The notes under the pieces: generated by a model
What the model saw: only the letters and a program-made list of their open reading frames with translations
Told to the model about the DNA's origin: nothing
Databases searched by the model: none
In this document: positions 12,624 through 24,670 of the stretch, in pieces
Layout: each line of letters starts with the position of its first letter
Position numbering within the stretch: the stretch's first letter is position 1
Assembly (NCBI GenBank): GCA_038049695.1
Contig: CP142459.1
Span: forward strand, 70,612,501-70,676,500
Reading direction: 5' to 3'
From: Cinnamomum chago
Lineage: Eukaryota; Streptophyta; Magnoliopsida; Laurales; Lauraceae
DNA: 64,000 bases
Position numbers and translations under genes: made by a program

Positions 12624-13103
12624 GGAAAATTTTAAAATAAGTTCTTACGTTTTTTCTTTATTTTAAAAAAGGACACAAGTTTTAAAAAATTTTAAATTAG
12701 TCCCTAAGTTTTTCAAGAAATTTTCAATTAAGGACATTTATCAATTTAAAGCAATTTTTTGACAACTTTTTTCTTCAATTTTCTTAAACTACCCAATTTA
12801 TCCTTCAATGAAATAAAACCCCCCTTTACTTCCACTATATTTTCTTCATTTTTTTCACTAACAGCCTCGTAATGATCGAGGAAAACTAGGTACTTTGACT
12901 AAATATAGTGGTTGCTAAAACTATGTCATGGCTTTAAATGAAGGTACTTTGGGGTTTTTTTAAAAATTGAGAGAAAATGCCATAAAAAATACCTTTAAAT
13001 GTCCAGACGTCTTTAATTGAAAACTTCATGAAAAACTTAAGGACTAATTTGTGTCCTTTTTTGAAATAAGGAAAAAACGCAAGGCCTTATTTGAAAATTT
13101 ACT
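12624..13103. mobile_element. Mutator-type MITE, copy A (9-bp TSD)
   Basis: A 480-bp element bounded by the 9-bp direct repeat ATATTTAAA (12615-12623 and 13104-13112). Its ends are long imperfect inverted repeats: GGAAAATTTTAAAATAAG at the left and AGTAAATTTTCAAATAAG on the reversed right end. Both continue into a shared block around TTTTTGAAATAAGG and AAAGGACACAAGTTT. It is homologous along its length to copy B at 42963-43471. It has no coding capacity. The 9-bp duplication and the long terminal inverted repeats point to Mutator-like transposase. Confidence 0.85.
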
Positions 13104-13112
13104 ATATTTAAA

Positions 13113-14590
13113 TTGTAATGTTTGTCATATCCATGCTAAGCATGGGTAGTTATGCTAGTATAGTGATTATATAAAACCAAAATGGACCAAGGCAAGGTGT
13201 TGTTCATTGGCCCAATTTGGTAGAAAGATAAGTTGTGGACAAAGCATCTATTGGAAATTTGGAATCAGAAAAACTAGTGAATATAAGAAAGCATTCAAGT
13301 GGACCATGAAAATTTAGAAGTTTGATGCTTTGGTTTAGCAAAAGATAAAATAGTGAAATACTAGTAATAAAAATCTTTGTGCAATGATGGATGGGGTGGA
13401 TTAGCAATGCACCAATTGTTTTATTTCAATAGCTCATGGAACACAAATCAAAAGAGAAAATATTTCACTATTTCAGGATTGGAAATTTTTAGAGTTTTTG
13501 GTAGAAATCTGATTTACATATAAAAGAAAGATAGAATTCCTTATAAATAGTTGTACTTGTAGCTTACACAAATGCTTTTAGTGAGAGATTAAATATTAAT
13601 GAATATCATGTTCCAGCGAAGAAAAGATATACATGTCCTCTTCTTAACTAGTTGTAAAAATCATTTCAAAAATATGAAAGCCCAGGTTTAGTTTATATAG
13701 CATCTGCAGAAATATAAGTCTATTGCTTTATTGTGGAAAGCTCCATCTTTTCATATTTTCATCGGAAAGTATTTTTCTAGTTTCGCAAAAGATCAAGTCC
13801 AATAAGTTGCTTTAACTTATGCAGATTTGTCCACACCAAATGATGAAAAACAAAGTTAGCAAAATAACAAAAAATCACTTTTTTCTTTTGTAAAAAGACA
13901 CATTATGTGGATGTGCCATAAAGAAATAAAATTCATATACTTGGAAGATCTAAAACTTCAATATAAAAAACGAAACTAATGTAAGTCTTAAGATAAAAGA
14001 AAGATCAGTTACTGGTGAAAGAGAAATTAAGGAAACCCCCACATTCTGAAAATTAACATGTTTTTTCTTTCAATTTGCCCCTTCCCCCAATATTTTTTTT
14101 TTTGCATAAAGCCCCTCAGGAGAATTTCCTAGGGCCACCCTGCACATGTGTTGCAATGACACATTTGGGTCTCTAGCCCCTCATGATTAGAGATAGAAAT
14201 TGTGGGAAAGATCATCTTTTAAAGAAAGAAGACATCTTGTACTCAGTAACAGCTGAATATTGACAGTACCTTGTGTACGTAATGTTGTGCTTGTACCCTT
14301 TGTGGTTCTCTGCCCAATTTTTTTATTTGTTTCAGTCAAAGATGAATGTTTCCAGCTGCAACCAGACACACAAAAAACTACATACATAGATGTATTTTAA
14401 TTTACCTGGTCCTTGTAATTGTCTTGTTACAACCCTTGTTTTCTTCTGTTTTCCCGGTAAAAGTCGTTTACAAAGGAATTGCAGTCATTCCTCATCTCTG
14501 TCCATACAGTGGTCCATCATATCGACCCTCTTTAAACCGTGTGGTCCCACCCCTAAGTCAGATTTTTTGAAGACCATGGACCCAAATCGT
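13113..14590. other. Spacer and NAC promoter region
   Basis: No coding exon is visible. The last few hundred bases are presumed promoter of the NAC gene. Confidence 0.5.
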
Positions 14591-14593
14591 CAC

Positions 14594-14602
14594 CTATATA
14601 TT
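14594..14602 (+). promoter_or_regulatory. TATA box of the NAC gene
   Basis: CTATATATT lies 82-90 bp upstream of the NAC start codon, which predicts transcription starting near 14630 and a short 5' leader. Confidence 0.6.
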
Positions 14603-14683
14603 CCCCTCCTTGTAAATTCCAGCCCCAAGACACACAGGAGAACACTTCAACATTAAATTGTTCAAAACCAATCTTACAGAGAG

Positions 14684-16172
14684 ATGGATAGAACCCCATA
14701 TGAACAAGAGCTGCCTGGATTCAGATTCTACCCAACTGAAGAAGAGCTTCTTGATTTCTATCTCAAAGGAGTTCTATATGGCAAAAGGCCTACCTCTCAA
14801 GTAATCGGCACAGTCAACATATATCACCATGATCCATGGGAATTGCCTGGTACTCTTTCTTATGGTCTGCTTGATTTCAATTAGCATCACACTTGAGAGT
14901 CGCTAATGTAGGAAGGTTGTTAGAATGGGATTAACATGAGCACCCCATAACTTTGTTTCTTTCTTTTTTTCTTTTTTGGCAGGGTTGGCTAAGATTGGAG
15001 AGAGAGAGTGGTACTTCTTTGTGCCCAGAGATAAGAAGAACACACATGGTGGCCGGCCAAATCGAACAACCGAAACCGGGTTCTGGAAGGCGACTGGATC
15101 GGACCGGCGGATACATAGCATGAAAGACCCCAAACGGGTTATTGGGATGAGGAAGACACTAGTCTTTTACAAGGGTAGAGCCCCTAGAGGGTGCAAGACT
15201 GATTGGATCATGAATGAGTATAGAATGCCAGAGAACTACCCATTGCCAAAGGTACTTACTTTCACCACTCCATCTAAATCATTGGTTAGTATTTGTTGAA
15301 TGAAGTGGAGGATTTTAAATTACCAATACCTACCTAAATGGGTATTGGGTGTTTCACAAAACATACTTTTCTTGGAACTTGTTTGCCAGACATGTTATGG
15401 TAAAATGACCAATACTAATCCAGAAAAAAAAGGGTAAAAAGACCAATGGTTAGAGTTGGCAATTAGAAAAATGTGCAGGGTTTCTGCAAATATATTTGTT
15501 ACTTCTCCATCTAGATCAGTTGTTAGTTTTTTTAAATGAAATGGAGAATTTAAATTACCAGAACTTACCCAGATGGGTAATGGGTAATGGGTATTTCACA
15601 TCTGCGTAATGGGTAATGGGTATTTCACAAAACATACTTTCCTTGGAACTTGTTTGCCAAACATGTCATGGTAAAAAGACCAATGGACTAGAGTTGCCAA
15701 TTAGAAAAATGTGCAGGATTTCTGCAAATAATTTGATACTTAAATAAAGAGAAGGGATAGTATCATTTACGCGCTATTTACATGGAATTTACTGATACAG
15801 GAGGACATAGTACTGTGCAAGATATATCGAAAAGCCACTTCAATGAAGGTGCTGGAGCAAAGAGCCGCATCTGAAGAATACAAGGGATTCTCACAGGGTG
15901 ATGTTTCTGTATTAATGGACATGGTTTCATCTCCTGAAGAGCAAAGTCTGCAGTTGACAGCATCTCCAAAGGAGGAAGAATCAAACGAGAAGGGGATGAA
16001 TGGAAAGGAATCAGAGGCTACCTCACGGCAAATGCAAATGAGCTGTGTTAAAGAAAGTCTACCACAGCTTGAATTGCCAGCATACAACTTGGAATGGATG
16101 CAAGATCCTTACTTGTTTCGCAGCCCTTGGCTTGAGAACTGGTCTCCTTATGTAAATGTACTCAACTTCTGA
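14684..16172 (+). CDS. NAC domain transcription factor (3 exons)
   Basis: Exons 14684-14849, 14983-15251 and 15801-16172 give a 268-residue protein, all with GT-AG introns and matching phases. The NAC DNA-binding and dimerisation domain fills about residues 9-160. Subdomain A is [18 protein letters not shown], then DPWELP, the DNA-contact region [58 protein letters not shown], and the end block LCKIYRKAT in exon 3. The intron positions are the usual NAC ones. The C-terminal part (about 100 residues) is acidic and low in motifs, as in NAC activation regions, and no membrane segment is present. The FYVPRD-type block and IMNEYRLP-like ending resemble the LOV1/NAC035 and NAC22-like groups more than the NAC042 group, but the subgroup is an inference. 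It should act in the nucleus. Confidence 0.95.
15254..15737. repeat. Tandem duplication in NAC intron 2
   Basis: Two diverged copies, about 15254-15498 and 15499-15737, share the blocks CCATCTA.ATCA, CACAAAACATACTTT, GGAACTTGTTTGCCA, ACATGT.ATGGTAAAA and AATTAGAAAAATGTGCAGG. The second copy carries an extra internal duplication of about 30 bp around ATGGGTAATGGGTATTTCAC. Copy 1 begins right at the exon 2 splice donor. Confidence 0.85.
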
Positions 16173-16281
16173 TTGTGATGTCGTAATGTTTTGGAAATCA
16201 ACGTGTTGTTGGAATGCAACCGTTCAATATAATTGATTTGTCAATTCATGGAATTTAATTTAACTGATTGTGTGTAGTTAA

Positions 16282-16620
16282 GGGTCTCTTTGTTTGTTCA
16301 TAATACTAAAAATTCATGGTAAAATGAGCTCTATCAAAGGATTATCAAAGAAGTGAAGGGTAAAGGTTAAAAGCCGAGGGATAAATGCATGATAAAAGCT
16401 TACGCTTTAGATGAAACCCTCTATTTTGTAGGATTTGAATTAATAGGGTTGTGGTTGGGTATTCATTTTCCACATCCCCTAAGATTCATTTTTCTATTAA
16501 AGGGGAGGTAATTTCGCATTCATTTTAAAAAAGTTACATTTGTTTCTTCAAATTTAACTATTATTAGAAATAAAAGTATTACAATTTCTATGTATCCAAT
16601 TACTTGAAACAAACGAGCCG
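16282..16620. mobile_element. Tourist-like MITE candidate downstream of NAC
   Basis: Ends form an imperfect inverted repeat, GGGTCTCTTTGTTTG at the left and CGGCTCGTTTGTTTC on the reversed right end, like PIF/Harbinger-derived MITEs. The target duplication is not convincing (TAA at the left, TAC at the right). No coding capacity. Confidence 0.5.
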
Positions 16621-16989
16621 TACTTAGATTTTTAAAGTTATTTAATATAAATTTCAGAAGATCTAATACTCATTTTTAAGGTTTGAAGTTTTAATTTTGA
16701 GACCTATAATTGTAAAAGATATTGTTCTTTAAGAAAATATGGAATGCATGGCAATCTATTTGAGCATTGGAATTCCTCATATATGAATATTTTAAAAACA
16801 TTTAAAATCTAAAAAACTAGGAGCATTCTAATCATTTTTGCCACTTTAGTGTAGCTGATTTCCAAATCCTCTCTGTTTGATTAAGAGAATTTAATGAACT
16901 CAGGGAAGAAGATACTCAAGATATAGAGATTATTGGTAATAAGCTTACTTATCAAATAAATCCGAAAGGTTCATTTGTCAATTCACCGG

Positions 16990-17107
16990 TAGCCCTGCGG
17001 TGAGGCATTTCCCTTTCCATCGATACAATCAGGGATTAATCTCTCAAAATCTGATGGGGACTTGGGTAGCTGTGGTGTGTGAGTATGTATCAAAGGAAAA
17101 AAAAAAA
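16990..17107 (+). mobile_element. Possible SINE with A tail
   Basis: An A-box-like GGTAGCCCTGCGGTGAGG is followed by a B-box-like GGGATTAATCTCTC and, after about 60 bp containing GATGGGGACTTGGGTAGC, by an A tract at 17096-17107. The layout is that of a tRNA-derived SINE of a different family from the one at 49.4 kb. No target duplication was found. Confidence 0.45.
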
Positions 17108-17616
17108 ACCCAAAAGCCCCATTCAAATGAAGATAAAATTGGAAAAATGAGGAGAAATTAAATAGCTTCCGGAGTAAAACCCTTTTTTGTTTGTTTGTTT
17201 GTTTTATTTTTTTAGATGAAAGAATTGATTTTCCACTTAATAAACTTACAAAAAATCAGAAAAATATGCTTTACAACTTGATATACATGAAAAATATTTT
17301 TTTCGCATTGTTCTTTGAAACTTGGTTGTCTTCACAAGGAGTATTGTAGTCCAACTCACTTTTACCACAAATCTATTCTCGAGTCAAAGCTCAATACACT
17401 AATAACTTGTTTGCAAATAGAATAAAAATGAAGTGAAATAAAATCGAACAATTATATTTTTTTCACTAAAAAAACGTATTTAGTATTTATAATAACAGGG
17501 CAAACAAGCATTCCTTGAAATTATGATTCCTGAGTCGTGACTCGTGACTAGAAGTCGAACTCAGTGGACAAAAATAACGTCAAAACCTGCTCGACCCGCA
17601 ACGATAAATAGGCCCC

Positions 17617-17624
17617 TTTGGCGC
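17617..17624 (+). promoter_or_regulatory. E2F-type site upstream of ZYP1
   Basis: TTTGGCGC is an exact match to the plant E2F consensus TTTSSCGC. It lies 127-134 bp upstream of the ZYP1 ATG, in a TATA-less promoter or 5' leader. A telo-box follows 78 bp downstream. Confidence 0.45.
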
Positions 17625-17701
17625 TCTTTCTGTTACGAAAGCTTTCAGAGCTGTTTCAGTTCGTCTCGGACCCCAGCGATCTCCAGCATATCATAACCCT
17701 C

Positions 17702-17710
17702 TTAGGGTTT
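17702..17710 (-). promoter_or_regulatory. Telo-box in the ZYP1 5' leader
   Basis: TTAGGGTTT is the reverse complement of the plant telo-box AAACCCTAA, 41-49 bp upstream of the ZYP1 start codon. Telo-boxes are often found near the start of plant genes tied to cell division and translation. A second partial copy (TAGGGTTT) falls inside the first codons. Confidence 0.45.
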
Positions 17711-17750
17711 TTCCTCTTCTCACCAGAACACATCATCTTGAATCTTCAAC

Positions 17751-20700
17751 ATGCAGAAGCTAGGGTTTCCAGCCATGAAGAGCTTAGAACGTTACAGATT
17801 CTCCCCCGGATCTGCAAAAGCCTTGCCGATCTCATCTCGTTCTTCCGATTCGGTCTCCTATGGCAGCTTCGCGAATCTGAAACTGACTGCAGGTCGGTTT
17901 TTTGAGAAGATTCGGTTCGTTTTTCTTAGATTTACTGAAAACACGTTGATCTAAGATGGTTTCTGTTGTTGTTTGTTCGTTTTCCAGAGAAATTGGTAAA
18001 GGAACAAGCTTCAGTGAAAACTGATCTCGAAATGGCGGTAAAATGAATTCCTGATTGTTTCTTCCTTTGCGTTTTCTGAAGTTTCTGCAGTGTATTTGCA
18101 GCTAGATGATGTGTTTTTGTCCTAGATTTGTATTTCTTGAAAAGGCTTCTGATTTACCAGATTTGTCATCTATAACGCTCGAATTCTGCCTATATTTGAT
18201 TGATTTGAATCTGCGGAAGATTGTTTTTTTCGTTTTTTTGGAGTTTTAGTTCATTTCCTGATTCAGCTGTTCTGTTGAGTTGAATTCTGCTTCAATTTGG
18301 AGAGATTTGGCTTCTCATTACTGGATTTTATTTTGTTCCCCTCATTTTTCCACATTCTGCTTCTGGTTTCATGAATTTAATGTTTTGTTCTTAGTTTGGC
18401 TTTCCGGCTAAATTCTGCCTTGAATTGAGGAGTTTTCATGTTCTGATTTACTTTGTGTTTACTTTCAGATTCTTTTTTTCATTGGTGCTTTTACCTTACA
18501 GTTGTATCTGAACATCATCCATAGTTGGTTCTCCATATGTTATGTTGATATCCTGATTAGGAACTTGTTTGGATTTTTTGGCCCATGAATTCATTTCTTA
18601 TGGCCTTTGATTTTATCTTTGTTTGTTTATGGTCTCAATTTGGCATTAATTCAACTGCCAACCAAAAGAGACTCCAGCTTGCCGCTTCTTCCTCTTGCAT
18701 TTTAGAAACTTCCTCTCTATGGCACTCTCATAAGAGCTTCTAATTTGTTATAACCTTTTGCCTTTTTTGATGATTTTGAGTCCCGAAATGTTCATTTATA
18801 TTCACCTGTTCTCTGACTTGCTAGAGTTCCATTTCAATCCCATCTCTTGCTTCATGTGTCTTCCCACATAATATCGAAAGCTTGTCCCTCAGAATGAATC
18901 AAATGTTTTGTGGAGCCTTTGTTTTTCTTCTTTGGTTGTTTCTTTATTTTTAAGATATTTCTGGAACATTAATTTAAGGCAATGATTAGCCAACTATTTT
19001 ATAAATGATGCAGCATTCAAAGCTGAAGAAATCAGCAGAGCACATTCACATGCTAGAGTTGAAAATACTAGACATGAGCAATGAAAATGTGAAGCTTAAA
19101 GCGAAACAGAAAGAAGATACAATGCTATGGAATGGATTAGAGTTCAAACTCTCCTCAACAAAGACAATGTGTGATCAGTTAACTGAAACTCTGCAGCACT
19201 TAGCTGACCAGGTTAAAAAAGGTAGACTCTTCTCTTCCTCTTAGAATGCCAGACTTGGGCAGGTGTGATTATAATGTTCGGCATCTAACATGTAATTTTT
19301 TTTATTCAGCTGAGGAAGACAAGAAGTTTTTTGAGAACAAGTTGTCTATGAGTTCAAATGCTTTCGATGATCTGCAGCTCCAAATGGATGTTCTCTCTTC
19401 AAAACTACAGTCTGCTGAGGAGAGCATCGCAAATGGTAAGATCTCAAAGGATACCCGTTTTTGCAAATTTGACCTCACATTCTCATTGATGATTGTAATT
19501 GTTGATGCTTTATCCCTTTTATTGGGGTCTTTTAATTATTACATTTCATCTCATTCTCATTCAAGCTACATGCTTTCTCATGCCACAATCTAACGTGTCA
19601 CTCTGGATCCTCCCCCACCCTGTCCTAGTTGTAGTTCAATTTCTGTACATGACTGTCTTCTAAGTGTATGCCTAAACCTTCTCAATTGACAAACCTTGAT
19701 TTTTCTTTTCCAATGGAGAAATCTGTAGATTTCATCTTGTGCACCCATTCCTAATTAAGCCCTTTCTTGTTACTCTTTTGTCTTAGCAACACATCTCAAC
19801 AACATGTACTTGATCTTATTCTTGTTTCATTGTTGCCGGCATTTATCTCCGTATAGCCATGCAGGTCTTTTTTTTTCATATATTATCACAGTGGCAATCA
19901 TCAATTACGCATATCTCCACTAGCTTATCTCTGCTTTGCCAACCATGCAATAATATTGTTTGTGAATTCATCTTCGTGCCCTCGATCTTATTCAATAGTT
20001 GGTCAAAATGTTGGAATCTAGCACATTGTGGAACAGAGTGGTTTTCAATTTTTACCATTTATCCTCCCCAGCATCCAACCTGGAAAAATGTTCAAGATAA
20101 TATTTATCTAAACCACACTTGTTGACATGGAGTCAGCATATTCCTGAATGTTTTAAGAATACGAGGAATCGAATGCTCTGAGAGCACTTTTTTTTTTTTT
20201 TTTTGAGATATTGCTGTTTTTATAATGTGCCCTTTCCTCAAAATTTTGGTAGGAAAAGAAGAGCTGCAAGAACTCAGAAATGGGAAAGAGGAATTGGAAA
20301 AGAGCTTTGCGAATGAGCGCTCTGTAGCTCACAATCTTATAAGGGAGAAAGGTAGGTATTTCTTGCTTGAGATTTTACAAGTCATAGGATGGTTAGCGTG
20401 ATTTCGGGACTGACAAGCTTCAAGCTTGACAGCAGTAGAAATTTGAAAGTGCTTATGATCAAAGCGATGAAGATTTTTTTTTTTTTTTTAAGTACCGTCA
20501 ATAGACTGGAGGATCAACATAGTTCTATAGCTTTTGAATTCTTTGTCTGTAATAACCAGTTTGTGAACAATTGAATATTCCTCCAATTTCTTCACAGGCA
20601 TCATTTCTTAAAAATTAAAATACTGAGATCGTGGATAATTAGCTTTTTATTTTATGTTATTTAATTTTTCTTGGGTGTTCTTTGCATGTAGATGCTGTGA

Positions 20701-23700
20701 TAAAAGACCTAGAAGCTACTGTTGAAGAAAATGGAATGAACTTGCAACATCTTAATGCCCGGTTGCAAGAGGTGCAACATGAGTTAAACCTAAAAGAAGA
20801 CATCTGCCAATGCTTGAGAGCTACTCAGGAAAATCTGGAGAAGGAAAGGGTTTCTCTTGAGTCAAGCAATGCAGATTTGGCACATAAAATACTCTCCTCA
20901 GAACAAGAGATTAGACATCTCAAAGATTTGGTTAATGACGTAGTATCGAAAATACTCATCTTGGACGAATATAGTGCTACTGTTTCAAACAATGTTGTTC
21001 AGTTGTCATCTGCTTACGATACTTGCTACAGACTGGTTCAACAAGAGAAAAACCTTGCTGCAAAAAATGCTCGATGTAAATTAGAAAGACTTCATGATCA
21101 AGTTCAGCATCTTACATCAGAAAAGGACGCCTTCCAGTCAGAAGCTGAAGGTCTTAAGAATAAGGTTACTGATTTGCAGAGAGCTCAAGAGTTTGCAATG
21201 GTGCAACATGCTGAGGAATGCCGCCTAACAGAAGAGAAAATTCGGAGATTGGAGTCTGAAGCAGAGACTATCATTTCAAAGAAGAATGAGCTAGAGACAT
21301 TAGTTACCAAGTTGAAGGAGAATATTCAGAATTTGACAGAAGCTTCGAACCTAACTGCAAATCAAATGGTTTGTCACGATCTGTTTATGCATGAACTTTA
21401 AGGTGAAACTTTATGTTCTTGTACTAAATCTATCCCCTATTGAACTTCACAGCGAGATTTATTGATGAAAATTAGAAGACTAGAATCCGATAATCAAGAT
21501 ATGCAAGAAAAAATGCAGTTGACTCTACAGGGAAAAGTGGAGGCAAAAGAAGCCTTTCAGAAAGAGATAGAAGTGCGAAACCAACATGTTGAGTCGCTAC
21601 AGAATCAAGTCAACCAGCTTGAAGGAACGTTGGAGGAGAAGGAACATCTTCATCTACAGTTCAAGGAGAGAGTGAAGCAGTTGGAAGAGCAACGAGCAGA
21701 GGTTTAGAAAACAAACACACAATGATTTTATGAAATTAGGGGGGTTTCTGAATGGCAGAAAATAATCAGATCTTTCTTTCAGATTGAGGAGAAACTTGAC
21801 ACAGCTAAAAGCACCCTTGCGGAAGCAAGAAAACAATATGATCTGATGCTTGAAGGCAAACAGCTGGAGTTAACAAAGCATTTAAAAGAAATATCACAAA
21901 GGAATGATCAGGTACTATTTTTTAATGTGCTTTTCTTTGGTGTTTATAGTGTTCTTTTATTTTAGTTTGAAAACTAACAGGAACTTAATTAGGCAATTAA
22001 TGACATCCGTCGGAACTATGAGATGGAGAAGCTGGAAATCTTTAATGCTGAGAAAGAAAAGGTAAACTTCTTGATTGATTGCTGTCTGTGTATCTTCCAC
22101 ATTTTCCATTTCCTTTTGTTTTTTCAAATTTAGTAATTTCTCAACTGCTTAAACCTTTAGACAGACAAAATTATTGAAGAAATAGAGAGAAAATGTGATG
22201 AAAAAATTGCAGACAACAAAGAAGAAGCACGGCAGCATTTACTGCATGTTCAGAAGGAACATGAGACGTTGGTATGTTTATGTTCTCAAATAACTATGGA
22301 TTGTGCCTTTAGTTGCGTGATCATTCCTAAATACTGCTACACAGATTCACCATTTGAAAATCTGGAATGAATACTCTTTCCAAACTGCATCCTGTTCTTG
22401 GTTAGATTATCATCTATTTAATCCACAAGTTGACAGTATTGTATTCACCATTCTTAACTTGGACAAATTGTAGAATTTTACCATACATATATATATATAT
22501 TTATATATGAATAAAGAAGGTGGTCCTCTCTGGCTCTCTCTCTCTCTATATATATATATAATATATTGATTTTATATTTTTCTCAAGTTTCTCAAAATCC
22601 ATGAAGAATTAAGATATGAAACTAGCCGTCCTAATATTTACCATTAATACAAGAATATCAAACGGTTCGGATCATGAATCGAGGGCTCAAAGAAGAGCAA
22701 AAAATCAGATCTATAGGTTGGGATTTTTTCACTAATTATTAAAAATCTATGAAGATTTAGGATAATCAACATTGAGGTCTTGGGGTTTATTAGTTCAATA
22801 AACCAATTGAACAGTTTGGACTACAAATATGGGGCCCACAAGAATGAGAAAAAATAAAGGTTTTGATGGGGCCCACAATAATGTAATCGCCATGTGAGAG
22901 AATGTACTAGCGCCTTTTTGAAAGAGATGTGAAGGTGATTTTCACACCTATTCAGGTGTGAAAATTTTGGTGTATAAGTGAGCTTATTTACACCATCTTC
23001 ACACCTCATTTACACATGTGAGGCGAAAGTGAGCACAAACAAATGTGATGATGCGTAACCATTATGCATGGGAATCATTTACATATCTATCACCTTAGTA
23101 GTTCATTTCCCATCTTCTTTTGATTCTATTTCCCTAAAAGGAAAGGTTATTTGATGCTTAGTTTTGAAAACTCACCTTTGATCTTCATTTTTAACCACTT
23201 ATGGTATGGCCCTTAGTTTTTTTAACCACTTATGGTATGGCCCTTAGTTTTTCTATATTATTTATCTTTTGAACTTGCCACATCTAAATAATTACAATGT
23301 GCCATTGAAATGTAGTTATTTAATATTTTAATCATATTTCTAGCATGTCGGTTGATTGGATGCTTGAAGTCATTGTATATGATACCATGTATCCAAGTCT
23401 AACATTGAGATTGCATTAAATTTGTAAACATGCCCTCTCCAAATTTGAGGGATATCCAAACGGGGACCCCAAATAGATAGGTTTGTAAACATGTTCCTCT
23501 CCGAATTTGAGGGACCCCAGTTAAATGGAATATGGCTCCATTATCAACTATAATGATGATGATGCTATGTTTGTCAGCTGGTTTTCTCCTTTCCTGCTAT
23601 TATTTTCATTTTGAAAGGCTGCTAGATGAATATTATGAACGAGTCTCATTCCAAATATTTACCAGCCAGTTACGTCCCAATTCCCAAACCATTCTTCCCT

Positions 23701-24610
23701 ATGATGATTCACTAGTCTTTGGTTGATGAATTTTTTTGATAATTTGATTTGTCAGGCCTAGGCATTTTGTTAAGCATAAAGGCCATGACTTGATGCTCCG
23801 CCTTCATTAACAGAATGTGTCTTGACTGTTAATGACCATATTTTGTGCTTGCATCCTCTCAGGACAACTTGTTTCCATGTGCTTGTCACTGGGGAGTAAA
23901 CTCCCAGCGATATTGATGTGGCACAATTGGCATTGGTTTTTGTTTATGAACTAAGATACCAAGTATGTTGTACCAAATATTTACTGTTGGATTCTTAGAT
24001 TGGTTTGTACTATGCAGATTAATCAGATCCAACAGGAGCATGAAAAGAAGGAATCGAGTCTTAGGTTGCAGCATAGCCAAGAGCTAGAACGTGTTCAGCA
24101 TCAAGCTGACAATGAATTAAGGGAGGTATAACAGCATGTCAATTGCAGGCTTCTCATTGTTCAAGACTCCCATGGAGACACCTTCCTTCTATTTAGTAAC
24201 TGTTTTAATTTTGGAAACTTAGAGAGCTACATTGATGAGGAAAGAACACGAAGTTCAAATGAGGTCTTTGAGGCATCAACATGAAGACGAGTGTAGGAAA
24301 CTCCAGGATGAACTGGAGCTCCAGAAGTCAAAGGTATAATTTCTTAAGCAGATTGCCAATTTTTCTTATTATTACCTTATTTTAAGCTTGAAAGAAGTTG
24401 TCACAGGAAGAGAAGCAAAGGGCGCTGTTACAATTGCAGTGGAAAGTGATGGGTGATAAAAAACATGAGGATCGAGAAGTAGAGTCAAAGAAGGTTTTGT
24501 TCTAGAACTTTTTGGTGAACACAGATGCATCAGTTTACATTTCTGTTTTATCGTAACATGAATAATGGCTTTCCATGAGATTGATTTATTTTCTTCTTAC
24601 CATTAAGATA

Positions 24611-24670
<60 letters not shown>

